The notes beneath the pieces were generated by a model. The model worked only from the letters and a program-made list of their open reading frames with translations. It was not told the origin of the DNA and did no database searches. This document shows, piece by piece, positions 10,073 to 22,455 of a DNA stretch of 64,000 nucleotides (position 1 is the first letter of the stretch; every line of letters begins with the position of its first letter). Source of the stretch: Mastigias papua (taxonomy: Eukaryota; Cnidaria; Scyphozoa; Rhizostomeae; Mastigiidae); the NCBI GenBank assembly GCA_964019165.1, contig OZ025267.1:17394079-17458078 (forward strand), read 5' to 3'. Both the position numbers and the translations under genes were made by a program.

Positions 10073-13000
10073 TCATAATTCTAACACCCTTCTCAGGATC
10101 CTAGCTGTTCCCAACAAGGCAGTCTTCTGTATAGCTCCAACATTACTCGGTAATTCCAATTTTTCCATCCAGTTGTCAAACTCTTTTGTTACACTTCCCA
10201 GGGCACCTATAACAACAGGAACAACTTTAACATTTTTCAATTGCCACAGTCTTCCAATTTCCCTCCGTAGTTCTTGGGATTTCTCAATTTTTTCTCTTTC
10301 TTTTTCATGTACTCGTCCATCAGCAGGTACTGCTATATCTACAGTTATTCCATTTTGTCTTCTCTTGTCTATTATAACAATATCTGGGCGCCTTGCCTCT
10401 ATTACATGATCGCACTGTATATTTATATCCCATAACAGCTTTACATCGTTATTCTCTGCTGTCCCATCTGGGTTATGATCATACCACCTTTCCTTCCGGT
10501 CTAATGCATGCTTCCTACACAGCTCCCAATGAATTCTCTTTGCTACATTATCATGGCGCCTCTTGTATTCTTTTTGGGCTAACTTTTCACATTCGCTTAT
10601 TATGTGCTGCACACTTTCTCCTCTTTTACCACACATTCTACAAAGGGGGTTTTCTATGCTTCTATCAATGTGGTGTTTTACGTAATTTGTTCTGATAGCT
10701 TGTTCTTGCGCAGCACACAACAATGCCTCTGTCTCTACCTTGAGATCACTTCGGATTAACCAATCCCATGTTTTGTTCTTGTCAACTTTCTCTGGCATTT
10801 CTCTCACAAACTGTCCATACATCCTTTTCTCTGTCCATTTCTGTTTAAGCTCCTGGGTTCTTTGTCTTTTGAAGTCCATTTTATTCATAATACCTTCTGT
10901 CTCAATCGTTCCTGATGCACAAACTCCCTTAATTAACATTTCTGTAGAATTCAACACGTAAAATCCTAAACTGTTCTCCTCTGCTCTAACACAGTGTTCT
11001 ATGCTGATCAATCCTCTGCCACCATCATGTCTTTTCAAATATAGTCTGTCTACATCACTCTTGGGATGAAATGCTCCATACATTGTCATAAGTTTTCTTG
11101 TTCCTCTGTCTAAACATTTTAGTTCACGATCTTTCCAATCCAGTATTCCAGCCCCGTATCTTATGACAGCTACTGCCCATATGTTCATTGCTGTAATTTT
11201 ATTCCTACCATTCAACTTTGACCTAAGAATAAGTCTCAGCCTTCTCTTATATTCCCTTGTAATTTTATCTTTCATTTCATCTTCCTTAATCTTATCAAGC
11301 TCGACAATACCTAGATATGTATATCCTTCCTGTTCAACTTCCCTCATTACTTCACCACTGGGAAGTTCGATCCCCTCACTTCGGACAGCTTTTCCTCTCT
11401 TCAACGTAAGAATGCCACACTTTCTAAGACCAAATTCCATTCCAATATCTCCACTACAAATATTGACTGTGTTTACAAGTGAATCTATTTGATCTTCATT
11501 CTTGCCAAACAACTTTAGATCATCCATGAAGAAAAGATGGTTTATCTTGTACTCCTTCTTACCCCATTCATAACATGCAGTTACTTTCCTAAGAACTAAA
11601 GAGATTGGAATCACACTTAATACAAACAACAAAGGTGACAAACTATCACCCTGGAATATCCCTCTCTTTACGTCAACATCACCCAGGACTTCTCCACTAG
11701 ATGTTAAAGATAGCTTCCACTGATTCATACTTCTTTCTAGAAAGGTTCTAACATTCTCTGCCACCCCAAACATTTCCATACACTCACAAATCCAACTATG
11801 CGGAACAAAGTCGTATGCTTTCTTGTAATCTATCGAAGACATCGCTAAATTAGTATGTCGTTTCTTACAATCTCTCAATACTGTCTTATCAATTAACAAC
11901 TGATCTTTTGTTCCACGACTCCCACGCTTACACCCTTTCTGTTCTTCCGGTAGAAGATTCTCTCTTTCCAAATAGGTATACATCTCTTCTGCTATAATTC
12001 CCGTTAGAAGTTTCCACATCATAGGCAGGCATGTGATAGGGCGATAATTTTCCACTGCATTACCTTTTCCAGGGTCTTTCTGGCATAACACTGTACGACC
12101 ATATGTCATCCATGAAGGCAAATCATCTTTAAACTCTAATATCCTATTCAGTTGGTAAACAATTCTCATGTGAAGGCTAGTGAGGTACTTAATCCAATAT
12201 CCTTGTACCCCGTCTTTACCTGGTGCTTTCCAATTTGGAATCTTTTGACACTGCTTTCTCACATTCTCAACACTGACCTTCACTGGTTCCTGAAAGTGAT
12301 CTCTGTTTCTCTCATTCTGTAGGCACCGTAACCATGCAGCTTCTCTATTGTGCTCCTTTTTAACAGTCCAAATATCACTCCAGAATCTCCTACTCTCATC
12401 TGCATCTGGTACATTGTGCGAAAACTTTCTTCCTCCATTCAATTCACTGTATAGCTTCTTCTGATCAATATGAAACAACCTATTCTGTTTATATTGAGTG
12501 ATTCTCTGCTCATATCTTTGAACTTTTGCACTCTTTGCAATCCTCCTCTGCTTTAGTTCCTCTACCACAGTTTTAAATCCTTTTCGTTTTACGCCATATT
12601 TCCCTTCCAGATCTTTTAGTTTTCCTTTCTTCTTTGCTTCAAGTTTACCTCTCTGGCCTCTCTCCATAAAGTTTACTTCCCGCCTCAGTCTCTTGATATC
12701 CCCCTCTATTCTACGTTTCCACCTGGGTACATATATCTCCCTAATTGTAAATTTCTTCAAACCTAGCTGTTCCGCAACCCAAATACCTGCAGCCTTAATG
12801 AGATCATTTGTTTGTGTTATATTGCTAGTTTTCACAAACTGAAGTACTCCATTAACTTTTTCAGTTTTAGTTCTTAAAGTTTTCCTATCAACTTTCTTAA
12901 ACATTATTCCTTCGGCTGTTCTTCCTTCTGCCATTATTTGCTTTAGCTGATCAACTATCATTCTTTGTTCTTGGTCTAATTCATCATTGATTAATTCACC

Positions 13001-13507
13001 TTCCTTCATATTTTGTCCTACTTCATCAGTGACCTCTGCCTGATTACCATTGTTGACCTCTCGGTCATTCCTGGCCCCTACTTCCTCGCCCGGAATTCCA
13101 AATTGACATTCTTCCTCACAACAAGCAGCGTCATTTTGAACCTCATCTTCAATTTTCCTTTTAATCATTTCTAACTCAATATCTGATAGCCAACCGTTCT
13201 TTCTGATGGTTCTCGCTTGGTCACAAATCCGCTGCTCCGTTGAATCAAACATGCCCCTTAGTCTCCATTCTTTAAACACTCGTTGTCTATAGCCTCTGAT
13301 AGGTCTCTCATTTTCATCAAACGGTTTACTCCTGTAAAAGCATTCCATCACTACCTTGTTTACTTCTTTACTCCATCTCATTCTAGCAGTAGCAGGATAA
13401 CGACCGGGTCCTCGCTGCTCACCCAAGGAACACCTGCCGGACGAGGAGCCTTCACGTAATGATCCAGCCCCATTAACGTCGTTATTTGATAAACTATTAT
13501 TAGACAT
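10073..13507 (-). CDS. R4/Dong-like LINE ORF (copy D), 1144 codons, uninterrupted
   Basis: Multidomain RT/RLE protein expected to nick a TAA-repeat target and copy its RNA there. Layout: a Ser/Asn/Gly-rich start; a Myb-like helical domain at about residues 45-115 (RMRWSKEVNKVVMECFY, GYRQRVFKEW, STEQRICDQARTIRKNGW); an acidic linker; a basic region at about 250-360; RT with [36 protein letters not shown] and FMDD near 659; zinc knuckle CRMCGKRGESVQHIISEC near 955; RLE with RRPDIVIID, DIAVPADGRV and KEREKIEKSQEL from about 1037. All catalytic motifs look intact. The ATG at 13507 is preferred because the same MSxNxxxxNDV start recurs in sister copies. A structured 5' UTR and (TTA)n precede it. 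One of three uninterrupted copies here, hence a candidate for recent activity. Confidence 0.88.
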   Translation of the reverse strand: MSNNSLSNNDVNGAGSLREGSSSGRCSLGEQRGPGRYPATARMRWSKEVNKVVMECFYRSKPFDENERPIRGYRQRVFKEWRLRGMFDSTEQRICDQARTIRKNGWLSDIELEMIKRKIEDEVQNDAACCEEECQFGIPGEEVGARNDREVNNGNQAEVTDEVGQNMKEGELINDELDQEQRMIVDQLKQIMAEGRTAEGIMFKKVDRKTLRTKTEKVNGVLQFVKTSNITQTNDLIKAAGIWVAEQLGLKKFTIREIYVPRWKRRIEGDIKRLRREVNFMERGQRGKLEAKKKGKLKDLEGKYGVKRKGFKTVVEELKQRRIAKSAKVQRYEQRITQYKQNRLFHIDQKKLYSELNGGRKFSHNVPDADESRRFWSDIWTVKKEHNREAAWLRCLQNERNRDHFQEPVKVSVENVRKQCQKIPNWKAPGKDGVQGYWIKYLTSLHMRIVYQLNRILEFKDDLPSWMTYGRTVLCQKDPGKGNAVENYRPITCLPMMWKLLTGIIAEEMYTYLERENLLPEEQKGCKRGSRGTKDQLLIDKTVLRDCKKRHTNLAMSSIDYKKAYDFVPHSWICECMEMFGVAENVRTFLERSMNQWKLSLTSSGEVLGDVDVKRGIFQGDSLSPLLFVLSVIPISLVLRKVTACYEWGKKEYKINHLFFMDDLKLFGKNEDQIDSLVNTVNICSGDIGMEFGLRKCGILTLKRGKAVRSEGIELPSGEVMREVEQEGYTYLGIVELDKIKEDEMKDKITREYKRRLRLILRSKLNGRNKITAMNIWAVAVIRYGAGILDWKDRELKCLDRGTRKLMTMYGAFHPKSDVDRLYLKRHDGGRGLISIEHCVRAEENSLGFYVLNSTEMLIKGVCASGTIETEGIMNKMDFKRQRTQELKQKWTEKRMYGQFVREMPEKVDKNKTWDWLIRSDLKVETEALLCAAQEQAIRTNYVKHHIDRSIENPLCRMCGKRGESVQHIISECEKLAQKEYKRRHDNVAKRIHWELCRKHALDRKERWYDHNPDGTAENNDVKLLWDINIQCDHVIEARRPDIVIIDKRRQNGITVDIAVPADGRVHEKEREKIEKSQELRREIGRLWQLKNVKVVPVVIGALGSVTKEFDNWMEKLELPSNVGAIQKTALLGTARILRRVLEL

Positions 13508-13797
13508 TCAGCACTCATATAGAGGTTCTAGTGAATTTAAGGTTGCACTACCACCAGTGGTTTTATCGAGACACCATCTCTAGGAGGGTTGCCAACCAAG
13601 GCTGAAGAGTCCCTCCCACCCATAAAACAGACTAGCCCCCGCCGGATGCCAACCCGGTATTTCTTAGCCTCGGGGAGAGCTGACAGGTACTACACCTTGC
13701 TCAAGGGTGACCTGGAGGTAATTGTGGCAAAGGGTAACCTCATTATCCCACGTCGAAACTCCACAACCGGATGTAGTTTTATGTCATACCCAGGACA
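13508..13797 (-). other. Structured 5' UTR of R4-like copy D
   Basis: About 290 nt between the microsatellite and the start codon, closely shared with copies E2, F and G. Proximal part: nested helices made on + by AGGAGGG 13582-13588 with CCCTCC 13611-13616 and GCC 13591-13593 with GGC 13600-13602, then a hairpin GAGA/TCTC (13568-13580). Distal part: pairing of CCTGG with CCAGG, GTTGTGG with CCACAAT, and GGG-TAA with TTA-CCC on the sense strand. The 5' end reads TGTCCTGGGTATGACA next to (AAT)n. Confidence 0.6.
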
Positions 13798-13798
13798 A

Positions 13799-13837
<39 letters not shown>

Positions 13838-13838
13838 T
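13798..13838 (+). repeat. (TTA)n microsatellite between R4-like copies D and E1
   Basis: About 13 uninterrupted TTA units; the 5' end of copy D abuts one side and the 3' UTR of copy E1 follows on the other. Confidence 0.95.
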
Positions 13839-13949
13839 ACTATTTCTTCACATTTGCTATCTAGTACAATTGCTGACCGGATCACCCCAGTGACCTAAGG
13901 TCAGTAAAGGTCTAAGAAACGAAAACATCAATTAAAACAAAACTAAAAT

Positions 13950-14950
13950 TTAAATAGAGAGAGTCTTCCGCAAAATATGAGCTGTGCTTGTCAATACTAT
14001 TTGTTGGATTTTCTGGAGTTGTGGTTGTCCCGGGATCTTATCAAGATGCTTTTGACAGCCCTTTTTTATCATTCCAAGAGCGCCTACAATCACAGGTACT
14101 GATGTTGCTTTCAAGTTCCACATTCTGCCAATTTCAATTTCAAGGTCTTTATACTTGCTGAGTTTATCAAATTCTTTAACAGCGATGTTCTGGTCTGTAG
14201 GGATACTCATATCTATTAAGAGGCAAGTTTGTTCTTTGAAGTCTTTTATTATGATGTCTGGTCTGTTCGCTTGAATAGTACGATCGGTGTGTATAGAGAA
14301 ATCCCAGAGGATCGATACATTTTCTCCTTCAACTACAGGTTGGGGGTGGTGCTCAAACCAATTAGTGGGTGTTGATAACCGATAATGTTTACATATGGTC
14401 CAATGTAGATACTGGCCTACTCTATCATGGTGGTTCTTGTATTCGGTTGGTGCTAGTATCGAGCAACTAGATATAAGATGATCAATTGTTTCAGTGAATT
14501 TGTCACAAAACCTACATTTATCATCTACACCAGTCTTTAGAATGTTTGCCTGGTAGTTTCTTGTAAACAAAGATTGGTCTTGGGCAGCTATAATGAAACC
14601 TTCAGTTTCTGACTTAAGTCCAGAGCTCCGTAACCATTGATGGGTTGCAGTTACATCAACATCAGCTTTCTGGCATCGGAGATTATACTTTCCATGTAGT
14701 GGCTTTTTAAGCCATTTCTCACCTAGCTGTTTCAGACCACAGGCTTTGGCAGCTTGTTTGACCATCTTGGCTTGTTTTGTGGCTGGCAGATCAGGATGTG
14801 GAGGGGTTCCAATGTTAAAATCCAAGTCTTTTTCGTAAATTCTTGCTTCTTTCACAATTGAATGCAGCTTATTACTTTTGTGGTGCTGGTAAACTAACTT
14901 TAACATCCAATCAGAAGTTGTTGATAGGTATGTTGACATTGCTATAGTTA
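13950..14950 (-). pseudogene. R4/Dong-like LINE C-terminal fragment (copy E1), 5'-truncated
   Basis: Encodes the connector, zinc knuckle (CRFCDKFTETIDHLISSC) and RLE (RPDIIIKD, LLIDMSIPTDQN, KEFDKLSKYKDL) of the subfamily represented by 23016-26699. The reading frame is open to its stop. Upstream it passes straight through the (TTA)n run at 14951-14975 as poly-Ile and into the 3' UTR of copy E2, so an apparent Met start at 15068 is not part of this element. Truncation lies just after the RT thumb. A hairpin TGACC-TTA-GGTCA is present in its 3' UTR. Confidence 0.8.
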
Positions 14951-14975
14951 CTATTATTATTATTATTATTATTAT
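14951..14975 (+). repeat. (TTA)n microsatellite between R4-like copies E1 and E2
   Basis: About eight TTA units at the truncated 5' end of E1, followed by the 3' UTR of E2. Confidence 0.95.
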
Positions 14976-15028
14976 GTAGATATGTACAATCACCGGTTTG
15001 ATGTTTTCCGGTTTACGCCTTGAAAGCA

Positions 15029-15045
15029 AATTACAACAAGTAACT
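15029..15045 (-). other. 3'-UTR hairpin of R4-like copy E2
   Basis: Sense strand AGTTAC-TTGTT-GTAATT: six pairs including one G-U, loop identical to copies D, F, L and G. Confidence 0.6.
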
Positions 15046-15073
15046 AAAGGTTTCAAAGTCACTCCCATTCTCT

Positions 15074-18000
15074 TCAGGTCTCTAGCACCTTCCTCAATAT
15101 TCTCGCTGTTCCTAATATTGCTGTGTTCTGCACATGTCCTATATTCAAAGTAATCCCAATCTTCCCTATATACTTATCTAATTCCTTTGACACTGCCCCC
15201 AATGCACCGACAACAATTGGTATGACAATCACTTTCTTCATGCCCCACATGGCTGCTACTTCTCTTTTCAAGTCTCCATATTTTTCAATTTTCTCTCTCT
15301 CCTTAGATCTTATACGAGAATCCCACGGGACTGCTACATCAATGATTTTGCACTCCTTTAACTCTTCATTTACCAATACAATGTCTGGTCTTCGTGCTTC
15401 AATCTCATGATCACACTGGATAGTGAAATCCCATAATACTTTGATACTTCCCTTTCTTATAACCCCCTCTGGTTTATGCTCATACCACTTTGATGTCCTC
15501 TCCAAGCCAAATTCCCCACACAATGCCCAATGTACTTTCCTTGCAATGGTATCATGTCGCCTCTTGTATTCTCGCTGTGCCAACATCTTGCATTCACTCA
15601 CTATATGGCTAACAGTTTCTCCTTTTTCTCCACACAGCCTACACAGAGGCGATTCAGCGGTATTATCAATGTGATGCTTAACATAGTTTGTCCGCAGTGC
15701 TTGGTCCTGCGCAGCACATATTAGTGACTCTGTGCAACCTTTCAACCCGCCATTTTTGAGCCATTCCCAGGTCTTATCTTTATCGACACTTTCATCCATC
15801 TCTCTAGCATATTGTCCATGCATTCTTTTCTCCTTCCAGGCATGTTCTCTTTCATTGATCAGCATTTGTTTGAAATCTTCCGGCCTTACTGCTTCCTCCG
15901 TTTTGATAATCCCTTTAGTACTCACTACTTTCAGCATTAGCTCATTACTTTGTTTAACGTACCAGCCTAACCTGTTTTCTTCACTCTTGATACAAGTGTC
16001 GCAACTAATTAGTCCCCTCCCTCCTTTATGTCGTGGTACATACAAACGTGCAACATCACTCTTTGGATGCAGGACTTTATACATTGTCAACAACTTCCTA
16101 GTGCTCCTGTCCATCCATTCAAGTTCTTCCTTTGTCCACTTCAGCAAACCAGCTCCATATCTCAAGACAGGGATCGCCCACGTATTTATTGCCCTTATAA
16201 TATTGCGACCATTTAGTTTTGACTTCAAAATTAATCGTGTCCTTCTCAGATATTCAAGCTTCAACTTGTCTTTCATTTCTTTTTCCTTTAATTTGTCAAG
16301 TTCCAGTATTCCGAGGTACCTATAGCCGTCCTTTTCTACTTCCTTTATTGTCTCACCATTTGGCAATACTATACCATCTGTACTGCTTAATTTTCCTCTT
16401 TTCATGATCACTACGCCACACTTCTTTATGCCGAATTCCATTCCTATATCTGTACTGACACCTTGGACTGTCTTGACCAAGCTGTCAATTTCTCTTTCAT
16501 TACTTCCAAATAATTTCAAATCATCCATAAACAATAGATGGTTCACCTTCAAATTTCCGTCTTTAATAACATAGCCAGCCTTAATCTTTCCAAGAATCTT
16601 AGTCAATGGTATCATGCAGACTACAAACAGCAAAGGTGAAAGACTATCGCCTTGAAAGATCCCCCTGTTAATGCTAACTTTTCCAAGAAACTCCCCACAG
16701 GATGTCAGCTCTGTTGTCCATTTTTTCATGGTATTGTCTATGAAGTTCTTTATGTTCTCTGAAATACCGGCCAGATCTAAGCACTCTAAAATCCAAGAAT
16801 GTGGAACCAGGTCATATGCCTTGCGATAGTCAACCCATGCCATGGCTAAGTTTTTATGCTTTTGTTTACAATCTTGCAACATCATTTTGTCTATAAGAAT
16901 TTGATCTTTTGTACCACTGCTTTTCTTTCTACATCCTTTCTGCTCTTGGGGTAATTTATTATGTTCATCTAAGAATGCATACATTTGCCCTGCAAGTACT
17001 CCAGTTAGCAATTTCCACATAACTGGCAAACAAGATATGGGTCTGTAATTGTCAACTGCATTACCCTTTGATTGATCCTTCTGACATAAATAAGTCTTTC
17101 CATAAGTCATCCAGTTTGGTACAGCTACTCCGTTATTAATCATATCATTCATTTGGCTCGCAATTCTGTCATGCAATGCAGTCAACTTTTTTATCCAATA
17201 ACCCTGAACACCATCAGGGCCCGGAGCTTTCCAATTTGGTATCTTTTTGCACTGCGCTTTTATCAAGCTTTTTGTGATAACTACGTTCTCCTGCTGTACA
17301 CTATCTTTCTCTGCTCTCAAGTCTTTTAGCCATTCTGCACTTTTATTATGATATTTCTCATTGCCCCATATATCTCTCCAAAATGCTGTGCACAATTGAG
17401 CATCAGGTTTTACTTCTTCTCTGTGGTTATCTCCACTAAAAGATTGGTAAACTCTTTTTTGGTCGTAACGAAACAGTCTATTTTGCTTGTATTGTTCTAT
17501 TCTCTGCTCATATCTTCTAATTTTAGCTGTTTTTGCACTAAGTCTTTGCTTCAGTCCTCGATTACATTATTCAATCCTTATGTCTTGATGTGATATTTCT
17601 GCTCCAGGCTTTTGTATTTCCCTTTCTTCCTTATTTCATTTCTTTTGTATCTCTCCAAGATGTTTATATGCTTTCTTATCTCGTTTATTTTTTGTCTTAT
17701 TCGTCTTTTCCAGAATGGCTCCTTTATTCTACCTGGTCTGTCATCATTAACCTTCAGCCCCACTCTCTGTCCAACGTACGCAGCCACTGCACCAATCAGT
17801 TCATTGGTATCTGAAATTGTTGCAGTCTGTATGAGCCCAATCACTTTATTCACTTTTTTTGTTTCTTGATCTAATTTACTCCTCTCAATTTTCTTAAATC
17901 CCCTAGGAACATTAAAGCTACGTTCTTTCATTCTGTCAACTATACTTATTATCATCTCCCTTTCTTCCTCAGTCATATCATCTCTTGGCATTTCGAATTC

Positions 18001-18456
18001 AACCTGCTCTTGCTCTACTTCCTGTACAGTCACATCCTCTATAGCATCAGAATCTCTCACATCAACAGGAGCAACATCTGGTTCTACCTCTTCTAACACT
18101 CTTCGTTTAATCGTCTCAAGTTCTACCCGTGTCAGCCATTCATTTTTTCTGATCGCTCTTACCTGATCACACAAACGTTGTTCACTACATTTTAGCATTT
18201 CTCTTTCATTCCATATCCTATGCATTCTCTGTCTATATCCTCTCAGTGGCTTGTCGTTTTCATCCATTGCATTACTGAGGTAATAACATTCCATAACAGC
18301 AACATTAATCGCCTATGTCCATTTCATTCTGGCAGTCACATGATTACGACCGGGCCCACGCTGCTCATCCATGGGATCCCTGCCTGGCGAAGAACCTTCA
18401 TCATTGCTGAATCCAGTCCCATTAACGCCGTTATTTGATATATCATTAATAGACAT
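15074..18456 (-). pseudogene. R4/Dong-like LINE ORF (copy E2) with two stops and one frameshift
   Basis: Nearly full-length relative of copy D. The start is taken as the ATG at 18454-18456 because it begins the MSIN...SNNGVNGTG stretch aligned with copy D. Defects: TAG at 18313-18315 in the Myb-like domain (KWT*AIN), TAA at 17578-17580 (HIKT*), and about one missing base near 17553 that shifts the frame before KQRLSAKTAKIRRYEQR. From 17395 to 15074 the frame is open with RT ([26 protein letters not shown]), knuckle (CRLCGEKGETVSHIVSEC) and RLE (RRPDIVLVN, DVAVPWDSRI, KEREKIEKYGDL) all intact. Inactivation therefore looks recent. Confidence 0.85.
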
Positions 18457-18740
18457 AACACTCAAGTGAGGATAGTGGATTTTGGTTGCACCACAACCGG
18501 TATTTTTATTGTGACACCATCACTAGGAGGGTTGCCAACCAAGGCTGAAGAGTCCCCCCTACCCATGAGACAGACTTGCCCCCGCCGGACGCCAACCCGG
18601 AACTTCATGGTCTCGGGGAGAGCTAACAGGTACTACACCTTGCTCAAGGGTGACCTGGAGGTAATTGTGGCAAAGGGTAACCTCATTATCCCACGTCGAA
18701 ACTCCACAACCGGATGTAGTTTTATATCATACCCAGGACA
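18457..18740 (-). other. Structured 5' UTR of R4-like copy E2
   Basis: Same arrangement as in copy D. The start-proximal hairpin reads GTGA/TCAC (18511-18523) where copy D has GAGA/TCTC, a compensating change. The element ends at (TTA)n 18741-18761. Confidence 0.6.
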
Positions 18741-18761
18741 AATTATTATTATTATTATTAT
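18741..18761 (+). repeat. (TTA)n microsatellite between R4-like copies E2 and F1
   Basis: About six TTA units at the junction of two R4-like copies. Confidence 0.95.
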
Positions 18762-18806
18762 GTGTTACAAAGAAACATTTCTAAACTTCAGTACATTGAA
18801 TTGCCG

Positions 18807-18823
18807 GGACCAAACTATGGTCC
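18807..18823 (-). other. 3'-UTR hairpin of R4-like copy F1
   Basis: Sense strand GGACCA-TAGTT-TGGTCC, perfect 6-bp stem with the TAGTT loop also seen in copy A. Confidence 0.65.
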
Positions 18824-18828
18824 TGAGG

Positions 18829-21800
18829 CTAAGTTATTGAGAGAGTTCTTCTTAGTATGTGAGCAGTTCCAAGTAGAACAATTTTCTGCAGTTCCTCGAC
18901 CTTGATGTTACCAGGTATTCGCTCAATATATCGATTTACTCCCTTTCGTATTATTCCCAATGCTCCAATTACCAGCGGGGTGACAGTTGTTTTTGTTTTC
19001 CACATTCTACTAACTTCTATTTCAAGATCTTTGTATTTTGAAATCTTTTCAACTTCTTTTGCCGCAATATTTCGATCTGATGGTACAGCCATATCAATTA
19101 ACATGCACATATTTGTAGGTTTCTCTTTAATTACAATGTCTGGCCTGTTTGCTTTGATTTCCTTGTCTGTGATAATAGGCATATCCCATAGTATTGTTGC
19201 ATCTTTCCCTTCAACAACTTTTTCTGGCTTATGATCATACCATTTATTAGGGACGTCTATTTGATAATATTTACATATATTCCAGTGAACATAAATAAGT
19301 GCTTTATCATGTCGTTCTAAATATTCCTTCTTGGCTAAAACAGGACAACCAGATACAATGTGTTCAACACTCTCGTCGAATTCATGGCATAGTCGGCATT
19401 TTGGATCAATTCCATTCTTGATAATTCTATGTTGATAGTACCTTGTTGCTAAACTTTGATCCTGTGCAGCTATTATCAAACCTTCAGTCTCTGATTTCAA
19501 TCCTGAGCTCTGCAACCATCTGTGGGTCAGTTCTTTGTCAACATCTGCCTTATCAACTTTCTCCGGGTACTGTCCGTGTAGGGGCTTTCCTTTCCACCTT
19601 TCCTTAAGATTGGTCAAAATTTGTAACTTTACATCCTTCTTTAATGATTTAACTCTCTTTGCGATTGGCGTTGTCTCCTGATTCTCATTAACATTGACTT
19701 GTAGCTGTATATCTTGTCTGAACTTACTTGCATCTTTATGAATCGAATATAATTTCTTATTTGTGTCATGTTTGTATACCTGTCTCAATAGTCTGTCTTT
19801 CGTTTTTTCCAAGTACATGTTTAAACCAATTACGCTAATCTTGTATGTGTACTCTAATTGCATCAGCCCTCTTCCACCTTCTTTCCTGGGGAGGTATATC
19901 CTATCAACATCTGCTTTAGGGTGGTTCATCCTATACATCGTCATTAGTTTTCTTGTCTTTGCATCCATTTTCCTGATTTCTTTCATCTGCCAATTAATCA
20001 CATTAAGGCTATATGATACCACTGGGATTGCTAAGGCGTTAATAGCGGTGATTTTATTACATGAATTCAGTTCACTTTTAAGAATCATCTTAATTCGGCG
20101 ATAATATTCTTTCCTAACCTTTTCTTTCGTTGCAGCGTGTTTAATACCATTACCTTCGTCTATACCTAAGTACTTATAAGTACCTTCTTGAGCAAGCTCC
20201 TGAATAACACATGTGTCATCAAGTTTTACATTGGTAGTCTTTGTCAATTTCCCTTTCTTAAAAGATGCTTTAGCACACTTGTCTAATCCGAACTGCATTT
20301 CAATGTCGTCGCTAAATATCTTGACAGTGTTAAGCAGTCCTTCTAGTTGTTTGTCATTTTTCGAGTACAGTTTCAAATCATCCATGTAAAGCAGGTGATT
20401 CACTCGTTCTTTATTCATGTCATATCCAAATTCTGTAGCGTTTAGTAGATTGCTAAGGGGTGCAAGAGACATGCAGAATAGAAGTGGAGACAATGAGTCG
20501 CCCTGAAATATCCCCCTTTTAATTCTAATAGGGTTTGTTACGATAGAACCAGAGGAGTAGGTAAGTGTCATTGTTGTTTGCCATGTGCTCATGCTGTATG
20601 TAATATAATTTATTAGAGTTGGGCACAGTCTATAAATTTGCATTGTCTTAATGATCCAGCTATGAGGTACACTGTCAAATGCTTTCCTATAATCTATCCA
20701 AGAGGTACTTAAATTCTTTCTTTTACTCTCACAATCTTCAAGAATCGATTTATTTATGAGAAGTTGGTCTTTACAGCCATATGAGCCTTTTCTACATCCT
20801 TTTTGTTCAGCTGGCAATAAATTACTTTCTTCTAAATGGTTGTAAGTTCTTTCTGCTATGATTGATGTTAGTATTTTGTAGAGGGCTGGTAAACATGTAA
20901 TCGGTCTATAGTTTTTTGGAACTTTTGTTTCCTGAGTTTTAGGTAACAAATATGTTACTCCCTTCGTTAGCCATGTTGGTGTCTCTTCTGGGTCCCTTAC
21001 CATCTTATTATAGCACCTTGCTATATCTTCATGTAGGGCTTCACAATTCTTCAACCAGAAGTTTGGCACATTGTCTATACCAGGGGATTTCCAGTTACTT
21101 GTCTTTCTAATTGCCAAAGTAATTTCCTCATTAGTTATATCTGTCCATTCTTGTTCAGCTGAGTACCTATACTTGTCTTCTTGTTCTTTAACCCATCCAG
21201 CTTCTTCATTATGATGTTTATCATCTTCTAAAATTGATTTCCAAAATTTTTCAATTTCATCAGCAGATGGCGGATCATTTATCGTCAATTTTTTATTTCC
21301 CAGTTCTCTATAGAATAATTTTGGATTAGTTTTAAACAATTTGTTTTGCCTAAACTGCTTGCTTCTTTTATCAAATCGCTTTAATCTGTGTGCCTTTGCC
21401 TGAATCTTTTGCTTCAACTTTTCTTTTTCGGTATTTATGTCTCGCTCCTCTTTTATTTTGTATCTTCTCATTATTTTTCTCCTTTTTCTCTCACTTATTC
21501 TACTATCTCGTGTTAACTCTGTGAGCATCGACAGATCACCTCGCATGCTATTAATTTCCTTTTCAATTCTTTCTTTCCATGCAGGTTGTCTTCTGTTTGG
21601 TTTTCTCTGCTTTTTTACTTTGACTCCTTTCATTTCTGTTACAACAGTAGCCGTAGCGTATATTAATTCATTGATTTCTGTAATACCTAACTGATATGCT
21701 TGTTTTATTGTTGAAAGAGCTTCATTTGCTATCTTGAGTAATTCTTTAGCTTTACGATCTTTATTTATATTCGGTAGCTTAGCTCTGTCTCCTATTTCCA

Positions 21801-22455
21801 TGAATTTCACTTCCTCCCACTTCTCTAATATTTGGTTAATCATGTCTAATACTAATTTCTGCAACTTCATTTTGTCCTGAATGGGGCAAGTTTTCGACAT
21901 TTTCCTCAATGATGCATGGCACACTATCGTCCTCTCTTGCCACATTAACTGAATTTGTACTATTATCGACGACTGTTGCAATTGGCGGTTGCTGTTCTTT
22001 TCTAACATCTATTCTTATTCTTTCTAGTTCCATATCTGTTAATCGTTTATTCTTTATTATATCTCTTCTTACATTTGCTAGTTTGTTTGCATCAATATTG
22101 CCTCTATTATCAACATTATCCTTCCTCCAAATCTCATATGCACGATTGGTGGTATTCTTGTTAGAAGGCTGTTCAAGTGCCTGGTAATAAGCTATCATAA
22201 CTTGTTTGTATTCAACTTGTTTGTCCATTTCTGTCTTGGTTTCTTTAATATCTGGTTTGTACTTCTGCTATCTAGAGGACCTATTTGAGTTGTATTCTCA
22301 TCTTGGAAACTCTCTAGAGCCTGGGGGTTGGAGGAATTTGTTCCAGTAGTACATTTTTCGACCTCAACCTGGTTCACCATTGAGGGACGCGCTCCTTGTT
22401 TGACCGCGCGACGAGCGATGCGGGATGATTTTCTTTGATGATTTTCCATATTCAA
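18829..22455 (-). pseudogene. R4/Dong-like LINE ORF (copy F1), second subfamily, two frameshifts near the N-terminus
   Basis: From 22455: an N-terminal KSSRIARRAVKQGARPS basic stretch as in 23016-26699, then a missing base near 22223 just after KWTN, the Myb-like domain in the next frame (YKQVMIAYYQALEQ, AYEIWRKDN, NKLANVRRDIIKNKRLTD), and another frame change around 21840-21900. The remaining 18829-21900 is open and carries RT ([26 protein letters not shown] near 20385), knuckle (CRLCHEFDESVEHIVSGC) and RLE (RPDIVIKE, LIDMAVPSDRN, KEVEKISKYKDL). Catalytic residues appear complete; only the N-terminal joins are broken. Confidence 0.85.

Noticed and set aside
13508..13797. HDV-like self-cleaving ribozyme at the 5' end of R4-like copies
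   Set aside because: Nested helices are present and some RLE-type LINEs have such ribozymes, but I could not find a matching P2 strand or place cleavage at the element's 5' end, so I report only a structured leader.
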